Source: Streptomyces sp. NBC_00102
Lineage (GTDB): Bacteria > Actinomycetota > Actinomycetes > Streptomycetales > Streptomycetaceae
Assembly: GCF_026343115.1 (NCBI RefSeq)
Contig: NZ_JAPEMC010000001.1
Span: 3,472,001-3,536,000, forward strand
Reading direction: 5' to 3'
DNA: 64,000 bases
The translations under genes and the position numbers were made by a program. Shown here one piece after another: positions 36,827 through 45,945 of the stretch; the stretch's first letter is position 1, and each line of letters starts with the position of its first letter. The notes beneath the pieces are model-generated. The model made no database searches. It saw nothing but the letters and a program-made list of their open reading frames with translations, and had not been told where the DNA came from.

Positions 36827-37285
36827 ATGTACGGCTACGACCAGAACCCGGGTGCACAGCAGCAGATGGGTCAGATGGGGCAGATGGGCGGCGGCTACGC
36901 CGAGCAGCCGCTGTACCCCGAGCCTTCGCCGCCTTCCCTGGCGGACGCGGTACGGGCCTTCACCACCGGCACCCTCGCGGCGGAGGACTTCCAGCAGATC
37001 TTCGCGACCTCGAAGGTCTACTGCCCGCGCGGCGACGGCCCGGGCTTCCTCGCGCTGCACAACACCCAGCAGCCGGTGATCCCGATGTTCTCCACGCTCA
37101 AGGAGCTGCGGCGGTACGCGGGCAAGGAGTCGAAGTACTTCGTGATCACCGGCGCCGAGGTGATCGACCTGCTCCCGACCGGGTACGGCTTCGTCCTGGA
37201 CATGGAGGGCGACCACCGGATGGTCTTCGATGCCAAGGCCGTCGAGCAGATGGTCGACTTCGCGATGCGGCGCATGTACGGCTGA
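36827..37285 (+). CDS. SseB family protein
   Basis: 152 residues from ATG 36827; an in-frame ATG at 36803 has GGAG 6 nt upstream and would add eight residues. A Gln/Met/Gly-rich N-terminus (GAQQQMGQMGQMGGGYAEQ) leads to the SseB-like fold from residue 35: SLADAVRAFTTGTLAAEDFQ, VYCPRG, MFSTLKELRRYA, YFVITGAEVIDLLPTGYGF. Domain of unknown function in Actinobacteria. Monocistronic, ended by a clear terminator. Confidence 0.82.
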   Translation: MYGYDQNPGAQQQMGQMGQMGGGYAEQPLYPEPSPPSLADAVRAFTTGTLAAEDFQQIFATSKVYCPRGDGPGFLALHNTQQPVIPMFSTLKELRRYAGKESKYFVITGAEVIDLLPTGYGFVLDMEGDHRMVFDAKAVEQMVDFAMRRMYG

Positions 37286-37307
37286 CGCCTCCGTTTCACC
37301 CTCGTCC

Positions 37308-37338
37308 AAGGCCCGTGCCCGTGTGGCGCGGGCCTTTT
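37308..37338 (+). terminator. Terminator of the SseB-family gene
   Basis: AAGGCCCGTGCC (37308-37319) pairs with GGCGCGGGCCTT (37325-37336, one G-U), loop of 5 nt, followed by TT, giving a TTTT run. Confidence 0.8.
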
Positions 37339-37417
37339 CCGTGTGCGCGGGTGGGGCCTGGAGGGGTGTGGGTGGGGTCTGGAGGGGTGTCGCGCCCCGC
37401 CGGGAATGCGCGACGCC

Positions 37418-37446
37418 TTGCAGGATGTTCACTGTTCAACTAAATT
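37418..37446 (+). promoter_or_regulatory. HrdB-type promoter of the pirin gene
   Basis: TTGCAG (37418-37423), 17-bp spacer, TAAATT (37441-37446). The spacer carries the direct repeat TGTTCA-C-TGTTCA (about 37426-37438), a possible regulator site given the redox-linked function of pirins. Confidence 0.6.
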
Positions 37447-37476
37447 GGAAGCAGATCCCGCCCGGAGGTGGCTCCC

Positions 37477-38433
37477 ATGCCCGCAGTGACCGTAGAAAAC
37501 CCGCTGACCCTGCCCAAGGTGGCCGCCTCGGGCGACGCCGTCGCCCGTCCCGTCCTCGCGGTCACCACCGCGCCGACCGGCTTCGAGGGTGAGGGCTTCC
37601 CGGTGCGCCGCGCGTTCGCCGGGATCAACTACAAGTACCTCGACCCGTTCATCATGATGGACCAGATGGGCGAGGTGGAGTACGCGGCCGGAGAGCCCAA
37701 GGGAACCCCCTGGCACCCGCACCGCGGCTTCGAGACGGTGACCTACCTGATCGACGGCAGCTTCATCCACCAGGACTCCAACGGTGGCGGCGGCACCATC
37801 GAGAACGGCGACACCCAGTGGATGACCGCGGGCTCCGGCCTGCTGCACATCGAGGCGCCGCCGGAGTCGCTGGTCATGTCCGGCGGTCTCTTCCACGGCC
37901 TCCAGCTCTGGGTGAACCTGCCCAAGAGCCACAAGATGATGGACCCCCGCTACCAGGACATCCGCGGCGGCCAGGTCCAGCTCCTCGCCTCCCCGGACGG
38001 CGGCGCGCTGCTCCGCGTCATCGCCGGTGAGCTCGACGGCCACGAGGGCCCCGGCATCACGCACACCCCGATCACGATGATCCACGCGACCGTCCGGCCC
38101 GGCGCCGAGGTCACCCTGCCGTGGCGCGAGGACTTCAACGGCCTCGCGTACGTGCTCGCCGGCCGCGGCACCGCGGGCGCCGAGCGCCGCCCGGTCCACA
38201 TGGGACAGACGGCCGTCTTCGGGGCCGGTTCCTCGCTGACCGTCCGCGCGGACGAGCAGCAGGACGGGCACACCCCCGACCTGGAGGTCGTGCTCCTCGG
38301 CGGGCGTCCCATCCGTGAGCCGATGGCCCACTACGGGCCGTTCGTGATGAACAGCCAGGCCGAACTGAAGAAGGCCTTCGAGGACTTCCAGGCCGGCCGC
38401 CTCGGCACCGTCCCGGCGGTCCACGGCATGTGA
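37477..38433 (+). CDS. Pirin family protein
   Basis: 318 residues from ATG 37477 with GGAGG 8 nt upstream (the earlier GTG at 37468 is too close to it). N-terminal cupin ligands HPHRGFETVTYL and GLLHIEAP supply the three His and one Glu of the pirin iron site. The second cupin follows from residue 180. Pirins are redox-sensitive regulators or quercetinase-like dioxygenases. A consensus promoter and a hairpin terminator frame it as a single gene. Streptomyces pirin has been linked to acyl-CoA dehydrogenase activity, and an AcdB-like gene is its near neighbour. Confidence 0.9.
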   Translation: MPAVTVENPLTLPKVAASGDAVARPVLAVTTAPTGFEGEGFPVRRAFAGINYKYLDPFIMMDQMGEVEYAAGEPKGTPWHPHRGFETVTYLIDGSFIHQDSNGGGGTIENGDTQWMTAGSGLLHIEAPPESLVMSGGLFHGLQLWVNLPKSHKMMDPRYQDIRGGQVQLLASPDGGALLRVIAGELDGHEGPGITHTPITMIHATVRPGAEVTLPWREDFNGLAYVLAGRGTAGAERRPVHMGQTAVFGAGSSLTVRADEQQDGHTPDLEVVLLGGRPIREPMAHYGPFVMNSQAELKKAFEDFQAGRLGTVPAVHGM

Positions 38434-38440
38434 TCCACGC

Positions 38441-38473
38441 CGCGTGCGGGTGACGATCCGTCACCCGCACGCG
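38441..38473 (+). terminator. Terminator of the pirin gene
   Basis: Perfect 15-bp stem CGCGTGCGGGTGACG with loop ATC, 8 bp after the stop. Confidence 0.75.
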
Positions 38474-38517
38474 CCACGGGACGGGACACCCCGTCCGCCC
38501 CGTGGTCGGGTGGGGGA

Positions 38518-39609
38518 GTGCCGAACCGGAAGCCCCTCCTGCCCGACGCCGTACGGCGGACGGCCGCCTGGTGCGGTGTCCTCCTCCTCGTCGCCGCGGT
38601 GGCGGGCGTCGTCGTCTGGCTGTCCGTCTACCTCAGGACCGCCGTCACCCCCGTGCTCCTCGCGCTCCTCGGTACGGCGCTGCTCGGCCCGGTCCACCGC
38701 TGGCTGACCGCCCACCACGTGCAGCGCTCGCTCTCCGCCGGACTGACCTGCGCGCTGCTCGTCGCCGTCGTCGGCGGCGCCGGATACATCGTCGTCACCG
38801 CGCTCATCGACACCGGCGGCCAGATCGTGGACTCCCTGCGGGACGCCGGCCAGTGGGCGATCGACCACTTCGACCTGGGCGACGAGGCGTCGGTGGACAA
38901 CCTCGCGGGCAGTGCCCGCAACCTCGTCGAGAAGTTCGGCGCCACCGCCGCCGGCGGTGTCCTCACCGGGCTCAGCCTGATCGGCTCGCTGATCGCGACC
39001 GCGGTCCTCGCCCTGCTGCTCACCTTCTTCTTCCTGCGCGACTCCGACCGGGCCGTGCGCCTCGCCCACTCCCTCGCGCCGCACGGCACCGGCGAACTCG
39101 TCGAAGCCATGGGGCGCCGGGCCTTCGAGGCGGTCGAGGGGTTCATGCGCGGCACCACCTTCATCGCGCTGATCGACGCCCTCTGCATCACCGTCGGCCT
39201 GCTGATCCTGCGGGTGCCCGGCGCGGTGGGGCTGGGCGCGCTGGTCTTCGTCGGTGCCTACATCCCGTACCTCGGTGCCTTCCTCTCCGGCGCGGTCGCC
39301 GTCCTGGTCGCCCTCGCCGACCGGGGGTTCGTCATCGCGCTCTGGGCGCTCGGGGTGGTCCTCGCCGTCCAGGTCCTGGAGGGCCACGTGCTCCAGCCGA
39401 TGATCCAGAGCCGCACCGTGCGCATGCACCCGGCCGTCATCCTCGTCGTGCTGACCGCCGGAGCCAGCGTCGCCGGAATCCTCGGCATGCTGCTCGCCGT
39501 ACCGCTCTGCGCGGCCGCCTTCGGGGTGATCGAGGAACTGCGGCACCGGAACGCGGGGACCGTGGCGGAGCCACCGGCGGGGAGCGGTCCGGCCCGGCCC
39601 CACTCGTGA
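38518..39609 (+). CDS. AI-2E family transporter
   Basis: 363 residues from GTG 38518. Eight or so membrane segments; the conserved central region is RTTFIALIDALCI with VGAYIPYLGAF and the C-terminal EGHVLQPMIQSRTVRMHP, the signature of AI-2E/PerM proteins. Despite the family name most members are not signal exporters; some are Na+/H+ antiporters. The gene follows pirin's terminator, 84 bp away, and is probably independent. Confidence 0.88.
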   Translation: MPNRKPLLPDAVRRTAAWCGVLLLVAAVAGVVVWLSVYLRTAVTPVLLALLGTALLGPVHRWLTAHHVQRSLSAGLTCALLVAVVGGAGYIVVTALIDTGGQIVDSLRDAGQWAIDHFDLGDEASVDNLAGSARNLVEKFGATAAGGVLTGLSLIGSLIATAVLALLLTFFFLRDSDRAVRLAHSLAPHGTGELVEAMGRRAFEAVEGFMRGTTFIALIDALCITVGLLILRVPGAVGLGALVFVGAYIPYLGAFLSGAVAVLVALADRGFVIALWALGVVLAVQVLEGHVLQPMIQSRTVRMHPAVILVVLTAGASVAGILGMLLAVPLCAAAFGVIEELRHRNAGTVAEPPAGSGPARPHS

Positions 39610-39718
39610 AGGCGAAGCCCCCGGCACCAGCGGCGGGCCACCAGCGCGTACCGGGAACGGAGCACATACGATCTCCGCGCGCGGTCCACCACGGGCCCGC
39701 GGGGAGGGGAAACTGTCC

Positions 39719-40945
39719 GTGGCGGTTACGGATCTCATCGACCTGACCGGCCCCTGGGGCCGCGTTCTCAGCGGTACGCCGCTGAACCACGAGAAGCACA
39801 CCCGGGCACCCCAGTCGATGGCCGTCGACCCGGTGACGCACGAACTCTTCGTCGTGCAGATCCGTGACGCGCTGGAGTACGGCAACCTCTGCGTCTACCG
39901 CATGGACCGCTCCACCGGGCTGGCGATCGACCACATGCACCTCGACGGTTTCGGCCACGGTTACCAGATCGGCGCGCAGCACGTCGGCGGCAGGACCCAC
40001 CTGTGGACCGAGGTCGGCCCGCTCCACGAGCAGTTCGGCACCCGGATCGCCCGGTTCCCGTACCTCCCCGGGCAGACGGTCGACATGAGCTCGGCGGTGC
40101 TGTCGGAGCCGTTCGCCCCCGTGCCGGAGGCCCGGTTCATCGCGCCCAACGTGGACCCGGTGTTCCATCGCATCACGGTGCGGTACCTGACCGCGCAGGG
40201 GTACCTCTTCACCCAGTACCCGATCGACCCGCTGACCGGCGAGGTCACCTGGACCGCCCTGCGTACGGTCGCGAATCCTCCGGCCGCGCAGGTGCCGCGG
40301 CTGGCCGACACCTTCCAGGGCTTCGCCTCGCTCGGCGATCACCTCTACCTGTACACCGGCAACCCGGACCTGGACGACACCTACCTCACCGCGCTGTCCT
40401 GGACCGACGGTTCCGTTCTCGCCGGTCCCCGGCACATCACCGCGGTACCCGGGCTGGAGCGCCGGGAGCCGGAGGGGCTCTGCATCGAGCCGATGGGCGA
40501 CCAGGCACGGCTGCTCTTCGGGTTCAGCGGGAGCGACACCACGCCGCGCGAGGCCACGATCTGCTTCCTCTCCACCGACGCCCCGGTGCAGGGCGTCAAG
40601 GTGCTGGCCGACTGGACGGCGCTGACCCCCGCCCCCGGGCTCACCCCGCAGACCGGCCTCCACGCCCCGCGCGGCCGGCTGGTGGACATCGCCGGGACCA
40701 CCTTCCTCCAGCTGCGCGGCGGCTTCGACGGGACGCTCGCGAAGGACACCAAGATCGCGCAGCTCCCGCCGGCGCTGACGCCGAGCCGTACCGTCCGGGC
40801 CGAGGTGCCCCGCAACAACCGGGCCGGGCGCTCCGTGTGCCGGGCGGAGGTCTCTTCCCGGGGGGCGCTCACGGTGTACGGACCGACCTCGGACAACACG
40901 GTCACCTGGGTCGGCCTCGACGCCTTCTCGGTGGCCTGGCGCTGA
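39719..40945 (+). CDS. TagC / phage receptor-binding-like beta-propeller protein with extra C-terminal domain
   Basis: 408 residues from GTG 39719 with a GGAGGGG upstream. Residues about 15-285 look like the TagC/P68 receptor-binding propeller: HTRAPQSMAVDPVTHELFVVQ, HLDGFGHGYQIGAQHVGG and ERREPEGLCIEPMG. From about residue 292 a separate domain begins (DWTALTPAPG, then IAGTTFLQLRGGFDGT, PRNNRAGRSVCRAEV, WVGLDAFSVAW). This second domain is repeated as the mature part of the next gene's product. There is no signal peptide. The pairing suggests a surface- or glycan-related system; function is unknown. Confidence 0.72.
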   Translation: MAVTDLIDLTGPWGRVLSGTPLNHEKHTRAPQSMAVDPVTHELFVVQIRDALEYGNLCVYRMDRSTGLAIDHMHLDGFGHGYQIGAQHVGGRTHLWTEVGPLHEQFGTRIARFPYLPGQTVDMSSAVLSEPFAPVPEARFIAPNVDPVFHRITVRYLTAQGYLFTQYPIDPLTGEVTWTALRTVANPPAAQVPRLADTFQGFASLGDHLYLYTGNPDLDDTYLTALSWTDGSVLAGPRHITAVPGLERREPEGLCIEPMGDQARLLFGFSGSDTTPREATICFLSTDAPVQGVKVLADWTALTPAPGLTPQTGLHAPRGRLVDIAGTTFLQLRGGFDGTLAKDTKIAQLPPALTPSRTVRAEVPRNNRAGRSVCRAEVSSRGALTVYGPTSDNTVTWVGLDAFSVAWR

Positions 40946-40995
40946 CGCCGCACCGAACCGCCCGTACTCCCGTTCCACACATCCGAGGATCAGCC

Positions 40996-41457
40996 ATGCC
41001 GCAGAGAACCCACAGCCGTCGCGCCCTGCTGACCGCGGCCGTCGCCGTCCCGGCGGCGGTGGCCGCCACACCGCTGCTCGCCGCCCCCGCCGCGGCGGCC
41101 ACCACCGGAGGCGTCGAGGTCGCCCACGACTGGACCGCCCTCGTCCTCGCGGCGGGCGTCACCGCCTCCGCCGACGTACCGGCCGCCCGCGTGATCAGGA
41201 TCGCCGGTACGGCCTTCCTCCAGCTGCGCGGCGGCGTCGACTGCGCCTTCGCCGGGGACGCCGTGCTGGGCACGGTCCCCGCCTCGCTCGCCGTGCCCAA
41301 GCTCGTCCGGGGCGTGTGCCCGCGCAACAACAAGGCGGGCATGAACGCCTGCCGGGTGGAGATCAGCACGGCGGGCCGCATCTCGGTGTTCGGCGGTACG
41401 ACCACCAACGCCATCACCTGGATCGCCCTGGACAGCTTCTCGGCCGTGCTGGCCTGA
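40996..41457 (+). CDS. Tat-exported protein made of the same C-terminal domain as its upstream neighbour
   Basis: 153 residues from ATG 40996, 50 bp after the propeller gene. HSRRALLTAAVAVPAAVAA is a twin-arginine signal, with cleavage likely after APAAAA. The mature part matches residues 292-408 of the preceding protein: DWTALVLAAG, IAGTAFLQLRGGVDCA, CPRNNKAGMNACRVEI, WIALDSFSAV. Both carry a conserved Cys, with an extra Cys here that could form a disulfide. No family is recognised. Proposed to be exported and to share a binding target with the propeller protein (inference). Confidence 0.72.
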   Translation: MPQRTHSRRALLTAAVAVPAAVAATPLLAAPAAAATTGGVEVAHDWTALVLAAGVTASADVPAARVIRIAGTAFLQLRGGVDCAFAGDAVLGTVPASLAVPKLVRGVCPRNNKAGMNACRVEISTAGRISVFGGTTTNAITWIALDSFSAVLA

Positions 41458-41472
41458 GGCGCTCTCCCGTGT

Positions 41473-41507
41473 CCTGCGGCTGGTCCCCGCGGCACCCGTA
41501 CCGCAGG
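41473..41507. terminator. Weak hairpin between convergent genes
   Basis: CCTGCGG (41473-41479) and CCGCAGG (41501-41507) are complementary, with a 21-nt loop. Position fits a shared terminator but the stem is short. Confidence 0.35.
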
Positions 41508-41508
41508 G

Positions 41509-43647
41509 TCAGATCTGCTCGAACGGGATCGACGGCCCGGCGAGCTCGCCCGGTTCGGAGGACTCGTACAGCTCGAACCAGATCGACTTGCCCTCGCCGC
41601 GCGGATCGACCCCCCAGTTGTCCGCCAGCATCTCCATCAGGACGAGACCGCGTCCGCTGGACGCCATCTCGCCCGGGCGCCGCTTGTGCGGGAGTTCGTC
41701 GCTGCCGTCCGCGACCTCGACCCGCAGCCGCCGCTCGCCCTGCTCGCCGGTCACCTCCGCCACCATCAGCGCGTTGCCGTCGGTGTGCACCAGCACGTTG
41801 GTTGTCATCTCGGAGAGCATCAGCACGGCGGAGTCGACCTGTTCCGCGTCCGCCCAGTCGTGCAGCAGCTCGCGCAGCAGCTGGCGGGCGACGGAGATCC
41901 GCTCCGGCTCGGCCTGCGCGATGGTGACGGCGGACCGGCGCGGCGGGGTCTTCGCCAGGGTGGCGGGGGTGTCGCGGCGGAGCACCACCAGGGCGATGTC
42001 GTCCTCGTGCCGCTCGGCGAGGGGGCCCGTCGTGTAGTGCGAGGTCGGGCCGTGGACCGTCTCCAGGAGTGCCTCCACGAGGGTCTCCGGATCGGCTCCG
42101 GGCGTCTCCAGGACCGGGCGCAGCCGTTCCCAGCCGGTCGCGAGGTCGTGGCCGCCGGTCTCGATGAGTCCGTCGGTGCAGAGCATGATCGACTCGCCGG
42201 GCTCCAGCACCACCTGGGTCGTCGGGTAGTCGGAGTCGGTCTCGATGCCCAGCGGCAGCCCGCCCTCCGTCTGCCGGATGACGGCGATGCCGTCGGCGCT
42301 GATCACCACGGGGTCGGGGTGGCCGGCGCGGGCGATCTCCAGGATGCCGCCGGCCGGGTCCACCTCGGCGTACAGGCAGGTCGCGAAGCGGGCGGCCGAT
42401 TCCTCGTCGCTTCCGCCGCTTCCGTTCTCGTACGCCTCGGTCAGACCGGTCAGGAAGCGGGAGGCGCGGGCGAGTACCGCGTCCGGGCGGTGCCCCTCGG
42501 AGGCGTACGCGCGCAGGGCGATGCGGAGCTGGCCCATCAGCCCGGCCGCGCGGACGTCGTGTCCCTGGACGTCGCCGATGACGAGCGCGACCCGGCCGTT
42601 GGGCAGCGGGATCATGTCGTACCAGTCGCCGCCGACCTGGAGGCCGCCGCCGGTGGGGATGTAGCGGGCCGCGACGGTGATGCCGGGGGTGCTCACGCCC
42701 AGGGACGGCATCATCGCCCGCTGGAGCCCCTGCGAGAGCTCACGCTCGGTCTCGGCCACCCCGGCGCGGGCGAGCGCCTGGGCGAGCATCCTGGCGACGG
42801 TGGTGAGCACCGCCCGCTCGTCGGGGGAGAACCCCACCGGCTGGCGGAAGCCCGCCATCCAGGCGCCCATCGTGTGGCCGGAGGCGACCAGCGGCAGGAA
42901 CGCCCACGACCGTCGGCCGAAACCGCGCGCCAGGGGCCAGGTGAGCGGGAAGCGCCGGGCGTACTCCTCGGGCGTGGGCAGATAGATCGCCCGGCCGGTA
43001 CGGGCCACCTCGGCGGCGGGATAGTCGGTCTGGAGCGGCATGTCGGCGAAGGGCTCCTCGTCGCCGTCGTTCTGGCCGCGGTGGCCGACGACGGTCAGCC
43101 GGTCCCCGTTGATGCCGAAGACCGCCAGTCCGTCCGGAGAGAAGCCCGGCATCGAGAGCGAGCCGGCGACCCGCAGCACCTCCGCCGTGGACCGGGCCTC
43201 GGCCAGCGCCCGCCCCGCGTCCAGCAGGAACGCCTCGCGCGAGCGCCGCCAGTCGCCGGTGACGGGGGTCTGCACGGACGTGCCGGGGATGGGCTCCGCG
43301 ACCTCCTGGAGCGTGCCCCTGAGGACGACCTGCTCGACGGTCTTTCCCTCCGGTACGTGGGGCCTGGACCGGGTCCGTACCGTACGGACCACCGTGCCGT
43401 GCCCGTCCACGATCCGGAGCCGGGACTCCGCGAGGGTGTCCTCCGCGACCGCGAGGCTCACGACCGAGCGGACCTCGTTCCAGTCGGCGGGGTGGTAGCA
43501 GGCGCGTACGGCGCCCTCCCGGTACGTCCCGCCCCCGGGCAGCCCGAGAAGACGGGCGGCCTCCGCGTCGATCGTGACCGTTCCGTCCGCGGTGTCCCAG
43601 TGCCAGAGCCCCGTCTCGATGGCTGCCAGGATGTCCTCGGTACGCAT
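41509..43647 (-). CDS. SpoIIE family PP2C phosphatase with PAS, GAF and ATPase domains
   Basis: 712 residues from ATG 43647. N-terminal PAS-like domain (GLWHWDTADGTVTIDAEAAR), GAF domain at about 145-315 (FGRRSWAFLPLVASGHTMGAW), then a PP2C/SpoIIE phosphatase (VGGDWYDMIPLPNGRVALVIGDVQGHD, GESIMLCTDGLIE, HEDDIALVVLR with its metal-binding Asp residues). The C-terminus is an RsbW-like ATPase (MLSEMTTNVLVHTDGNAL, SSGRGLVLMEMLADNWGV). Such proteins switch anti-sigma antagonists in partner-switching modules. Kinase and phosphatase in one chain is common in Streptomyces; no partner is adjacent. Confidence 0.9.
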   Translation of the reverse strand: MRTEDILAAIETGLWHWDTADGTVTIDAEAARLLGLPGGGTYREGAVRACYHPADWNEVRSVVSLAVAEDTLAESRLRIVDGHGTVVRTVRTRSRPHVPEGKTVEQVVLRGTLQEVAEPIPGTSVQTPVTGDWRRSREAFLLDAGRALAEARSTAEVLRVAGSLSMPGFSPDGLAVFGINGDRLTVVGHRGQNDGDEEPFADMPLQTDYPAAEVARTGRAIYLPTPEEYARRFPLTWPLARGFGRRSWAFLPLVASGHTMGAWMAGFRQPVGFSPDERAVLTTVARMLAQALARAGVAETERELSQGLQRAMMPSLGVSTPGITVAARYIPTGGGLQVGGDWYDMIPLPNGRVALVIGDVQGHDVRAAGLMGQLRIALRAYASEGHRPDAVLARASRFLTGLTEAYENGSGGSDEESAARFATCLYAEVDPAGGILEIARAGHPDPVVISADGIAVIRQTEGGLPLGIETDSDYPTTQVVLEPGESIMLCTDGLIETGGHDLATGWERLRPVLETPGADPETLVEALLETVHGPTSHYTTGPLAERHEDDIALVVLRRDTPATLAKTPPRRSAVTIAQAEPERISVARQLLRELLHDWADAEQVDSAVLMLSEMTTNVLVHTDGNALMVAEVTGEQGERRLRVEVADGSDELPHKRRPGEMASSGRGLVLMEMLADNWGVDPRGEGKSIWFELYESSEPGELAGPSIPFEQI

Positions 43648-43876
43648 TGCCCCACTTTAGGAAGATGCGTTCGAGGGACGCCACCGTTGACCGCCGCCGC
43701 ACGGGGCCGGACCGGCCCCGGCGGGGACGCTCCCGGCGGCCGGTGCGCGGCCCTCCCCGGGGCCGCGCACCCGCCCCGGATGATCTTGAAGTGCTTATGG
43801 CAATGAAGTGGCCGGGCTCCGGGCGGTAGCCTGGGGTGGCTCACAGACCCCAACCGCGAAGACTGGATGAACGACG

Positions 43877-45691
43877 ATGCATCGGTACAGGTCCCACACC
43901 TGCGGCGAGCTCCGCGCCTCTGACGTCGGCACCGACGTCCGGCTGAGCGGCTGGCTGCACAATCGCCGAGACCTGGGCGGCATCCTCTTCATCGATCTCC
44001 GCGACCACTACGGCCTGGTCCAGCTCGTCGCCCGCCCCGGCACCCCGGGGAACGAGGCGCTCTCGAAGCTGACCAAGGAGACCGTCGTCCGCATCGACGG
44101 CAAGGTCTCCGCGCGCGGTACCGAGAACGTGAACCCGGAGCTCCCGACCGGCGAGATCGAGATCGAGGTCACCGAGGTCGAGGTGCTCGGCGAGGCGGCC
44201 CCGCTGCCCTTCACGATCAACACCGAGGACGGTGTGAACGAGGAGCGCCGTCTGGAGTACCGCTTCCTCGACCTGCGCCGCGAGCGCATGCACCGCAACA
44301 TCATGCTGCGCTCGGCCGTGATCGCCTCCATCCGCTCGAAGATGGTGGCCCTCGGCTTCAACGAGATGGCGACCCCGATCCTCACCGCGACCTCCCCCGA
44401 GGGCGCCCGTGACTTCGTCGTGCCGTCGCGTCTCAACCCCGGCAAGTTCTACGCGCTGCCGCAGGCCCCCCAGCAGTTCAAGCAGCTGCTGATGATCTCC
44501 GGCTTCGACCGCTACTTCCAGATCGCGCCCTGCTTCCGCGACGAGGACGCCCGCGCCGACCGTTCGCCGGGCGAGTTCTACCAGCTCGACGTCGAGATGT
44601 CGTTCGTCGAGCAGGAGGACGTCTTCCAGCCGATCGAGAAGCTGATGACCGAGCTCTTCACCGAGTTCGGCAACGGCCGCGAGGTCACCTCGCCGTTCCC
44701 GCGCATCCCGTTCCGCGAGTCGATGCTGAAGTACGGCAACGACAAGCCGGACCTCCGCGCCAAGCTGGAGCTCGTCGACATCTCGGACGTCTTCGCCGAC
44801 TCCGGGTTCAAGGCGTTCGCCGGCAAGCACGTCCGCGCACTGCCCGTCCCGGACACCGCCGGCCAGTCCCGCAAGTTCTTCGACGGTCTCGGTGAGTACG
44901 CCGTCGAGCACGGCGCCAAGGGCCTCGCCTGGGTCCGCGTGGGCGAGGACGGCACGCTGGCCGGTCCGATCGCCAAGTTCCTCACCGAGGCGGACGTCAA
45001 GACGCTCACCGAGCGCCTCTCGCTCGTCCCGGGCCACGCCGTCTTCTTCGGCGCCGGCGAGTTCGACGAGGTCTCCAAGATCATGTCGGCCGTCCGCGTC
45101 GAGGCCGCCAAGCGCTCCGGCAACTTCGAGGAGGGCGTCTTCCGGTTCTGCTGGATCGTCGACTTCCCGATGTACGAGAAGGACGAGGAGACCGGCAAGA
45201 TCGACTTCTCGCACAACCCCTTCTCGATGCCCCAGGGCGGCCTGGAGGACCTGGAGACGAAGGACCCGCTGGACATCCTCGCCTGGCAGTACGACATCGT
45301 CTGCAACGGCATCGAGCTGTCCTCCGGCGCCATCCGTAACCACGAGCCCGAGCTGATGCTCAAGGCCTTCGAGATCGCCGGCTACGACCGCGAGACCGTC
45401 GAGCAGGAGTTCGCGGGCATGCTCCGCGCCTTCCGCCTCGGCGCCCCGCCGCACGGGGGCATCGCCCCGGGTGTCGACCGCATCGTGATGCTCCTCGCCG
45501 ACGAGCCGAACATCCGCGAGACGATCGCCTTCCCGCTCAACGGCAACGCCCAGGACCTGATGATGGGCGCTCCGACGGTGCTGGACGAGGCCCGTCTGCG
45601 CGAGCTGAACATCCAGCTCCGCAAGCCGGTCGCCGTGTCGAAGGGCGAGGCCGCCAAGGCCGAGACCGCCGCGGAGAAGACCGAGAAGTAG
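43877..45691 (+). CDS. aspS: Aspartyl-tRNA synthetase
   Basis: 604 residues from ATG 43877. N-terminal OB-fold anticodon domain ([23 protein letters not shown]), class II motifs: motif 2 [21 protein letters not shown] and motif 3 [17 protein letters not shown], with the bacterial GAD insertion between (about 300-400). The tail is low-complexity Ala/Lys/Glu. It charges tRNA-Asp in the cytoplasm. A TAGCCT (43827-43832) is a weak -10 candidate. It ends at a 40-bp palindromic terminator that overlaps a parS site. Confidence 0.96.
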   Translation: MHRYRSHTCGELRASDVGTDVRLSGWLHNRRDLGGILFIDLRDHYGLVQLVARPGTPGNEALSKLTKETVVRIDGKVSARGTENVNPELPTGEIEIEVTEVEVLGEAAPLPFTINTEDGVNEERRLEYRFLDLRRERMHRNIMLRSAVIASIRSKMVALGFNEMATPILTATSPEGARDFVVPSRLNPGKFYALPQAPQQFKQLLMISGFDRYFQIAPCFRDEDARADRSPGEFYQLDVEMSFVEQEDVFQPIEKLMTELFTEFGNGREVTSPFPRIPFRESMLKYGNDKPDLRAKLELVDISDVFADSGFKAFAGKHVRALPVPDTAGQSRKFFDGLGEYAVEHGAKGLAWVRVGEDGTLAGPIAKFLTEADVKTLTERLSLVPGHAVFFGAGEFDEVSKIMSAVRVEAAKRSGNFEEGVFRFCWIVDFPMYEKDEETGKIDFSHNPFSMPQGGLEDLETKDPLDILAWQYDIVCNGIELSSGAIRNHEPELMLKAFEIAGYDRETVEQEFAGMLRAFRLGAPPHGGIAPGVDRIVMLLADEPNIRETIAFPLNGNAQDLMMGAPTVLDEARLRELNIQLRKPVAVSKGEAAKAETAAEKTEK

Positions 45692-45743
45692 GGCGGGACG
45701 GGGCAGCCGGCGCCCTCCCGCGCCGCGCCCCGCAGCTCCCTGC

Positions 45744-45757
45744 GTTTCACGTGAAAC
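45744..45757. promoter_or_regulatory. parS: parS site (ParB-binding)
   Basis: GTTTCACGTGAAAC is an exact match to the parS consensus used by Streptomyces ParB. Its right half (GTGAAAC at 45751-45757) is also the left end of the aspS terminator palindrome, so one sequence serves two jobs. Confidence 0.92.
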
Positions 45758-45790
45758 AGCCCCCGACCGGCCGGTCGGGGGCTGTTTCAC
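45751..45790 (+). terminator. aspS terminator, perfect 40-bp palindrome overlapping parS
   Basis: Arms 45751-45770 and 45771-45790 are perfectly complementary (centre GACCGGCCGGTC). As RNA it forms a very strong hairpin. It lies 60 bp after aspS. The left arm begins inside parS. Confidence 0.75.
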
Positions 45791-45900
45791 GTTCGCGGGT
45801 GTCCGACGAGGGGTACGGGCCGGACGCCCGGTGACGGGCGACCCGCGTACCGCCGGATGGCCCCCGCCCGGATTCGCGAAGGCCGGGCGCGGCGAAGAGT

Positions 45901-45939
45901 GGCTCCTGAGAGGCCGTCAGTCAGAACCACTCAGGAGCC
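45901..45939 (+). promoter_or_regulatory. Hairpin hiding the ribosome binding site of the L,D-transpeptidase gene
   Basis: GGCTCCTGAG (45901-45910) pairs perfectly with CTCAGGAGCC (45930-45939). The right arm contains AGGAG (45933-45937), the only good binding site, 8 nt before GTG 45946. Folded, the site would be masked. Whether it is an RNA switch or a DNA operator is not known. Confidence 0.5.
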
Positions 45940-45945
45940 CGCCCC

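Noticed and set aside
39719..40945. Phage tail gene belonging to a prophage
   Set aside because: Only the propeller similarity suggests phage; flanking genes are ordinary chromosomal genes, so a domesticated or convergent protein is more likely.
45784..45797. GTTTCACGTTCGCG as another parS site
   Set aside because: Only the left half matches; it is the mirror end of the aspS terminator palindrome.
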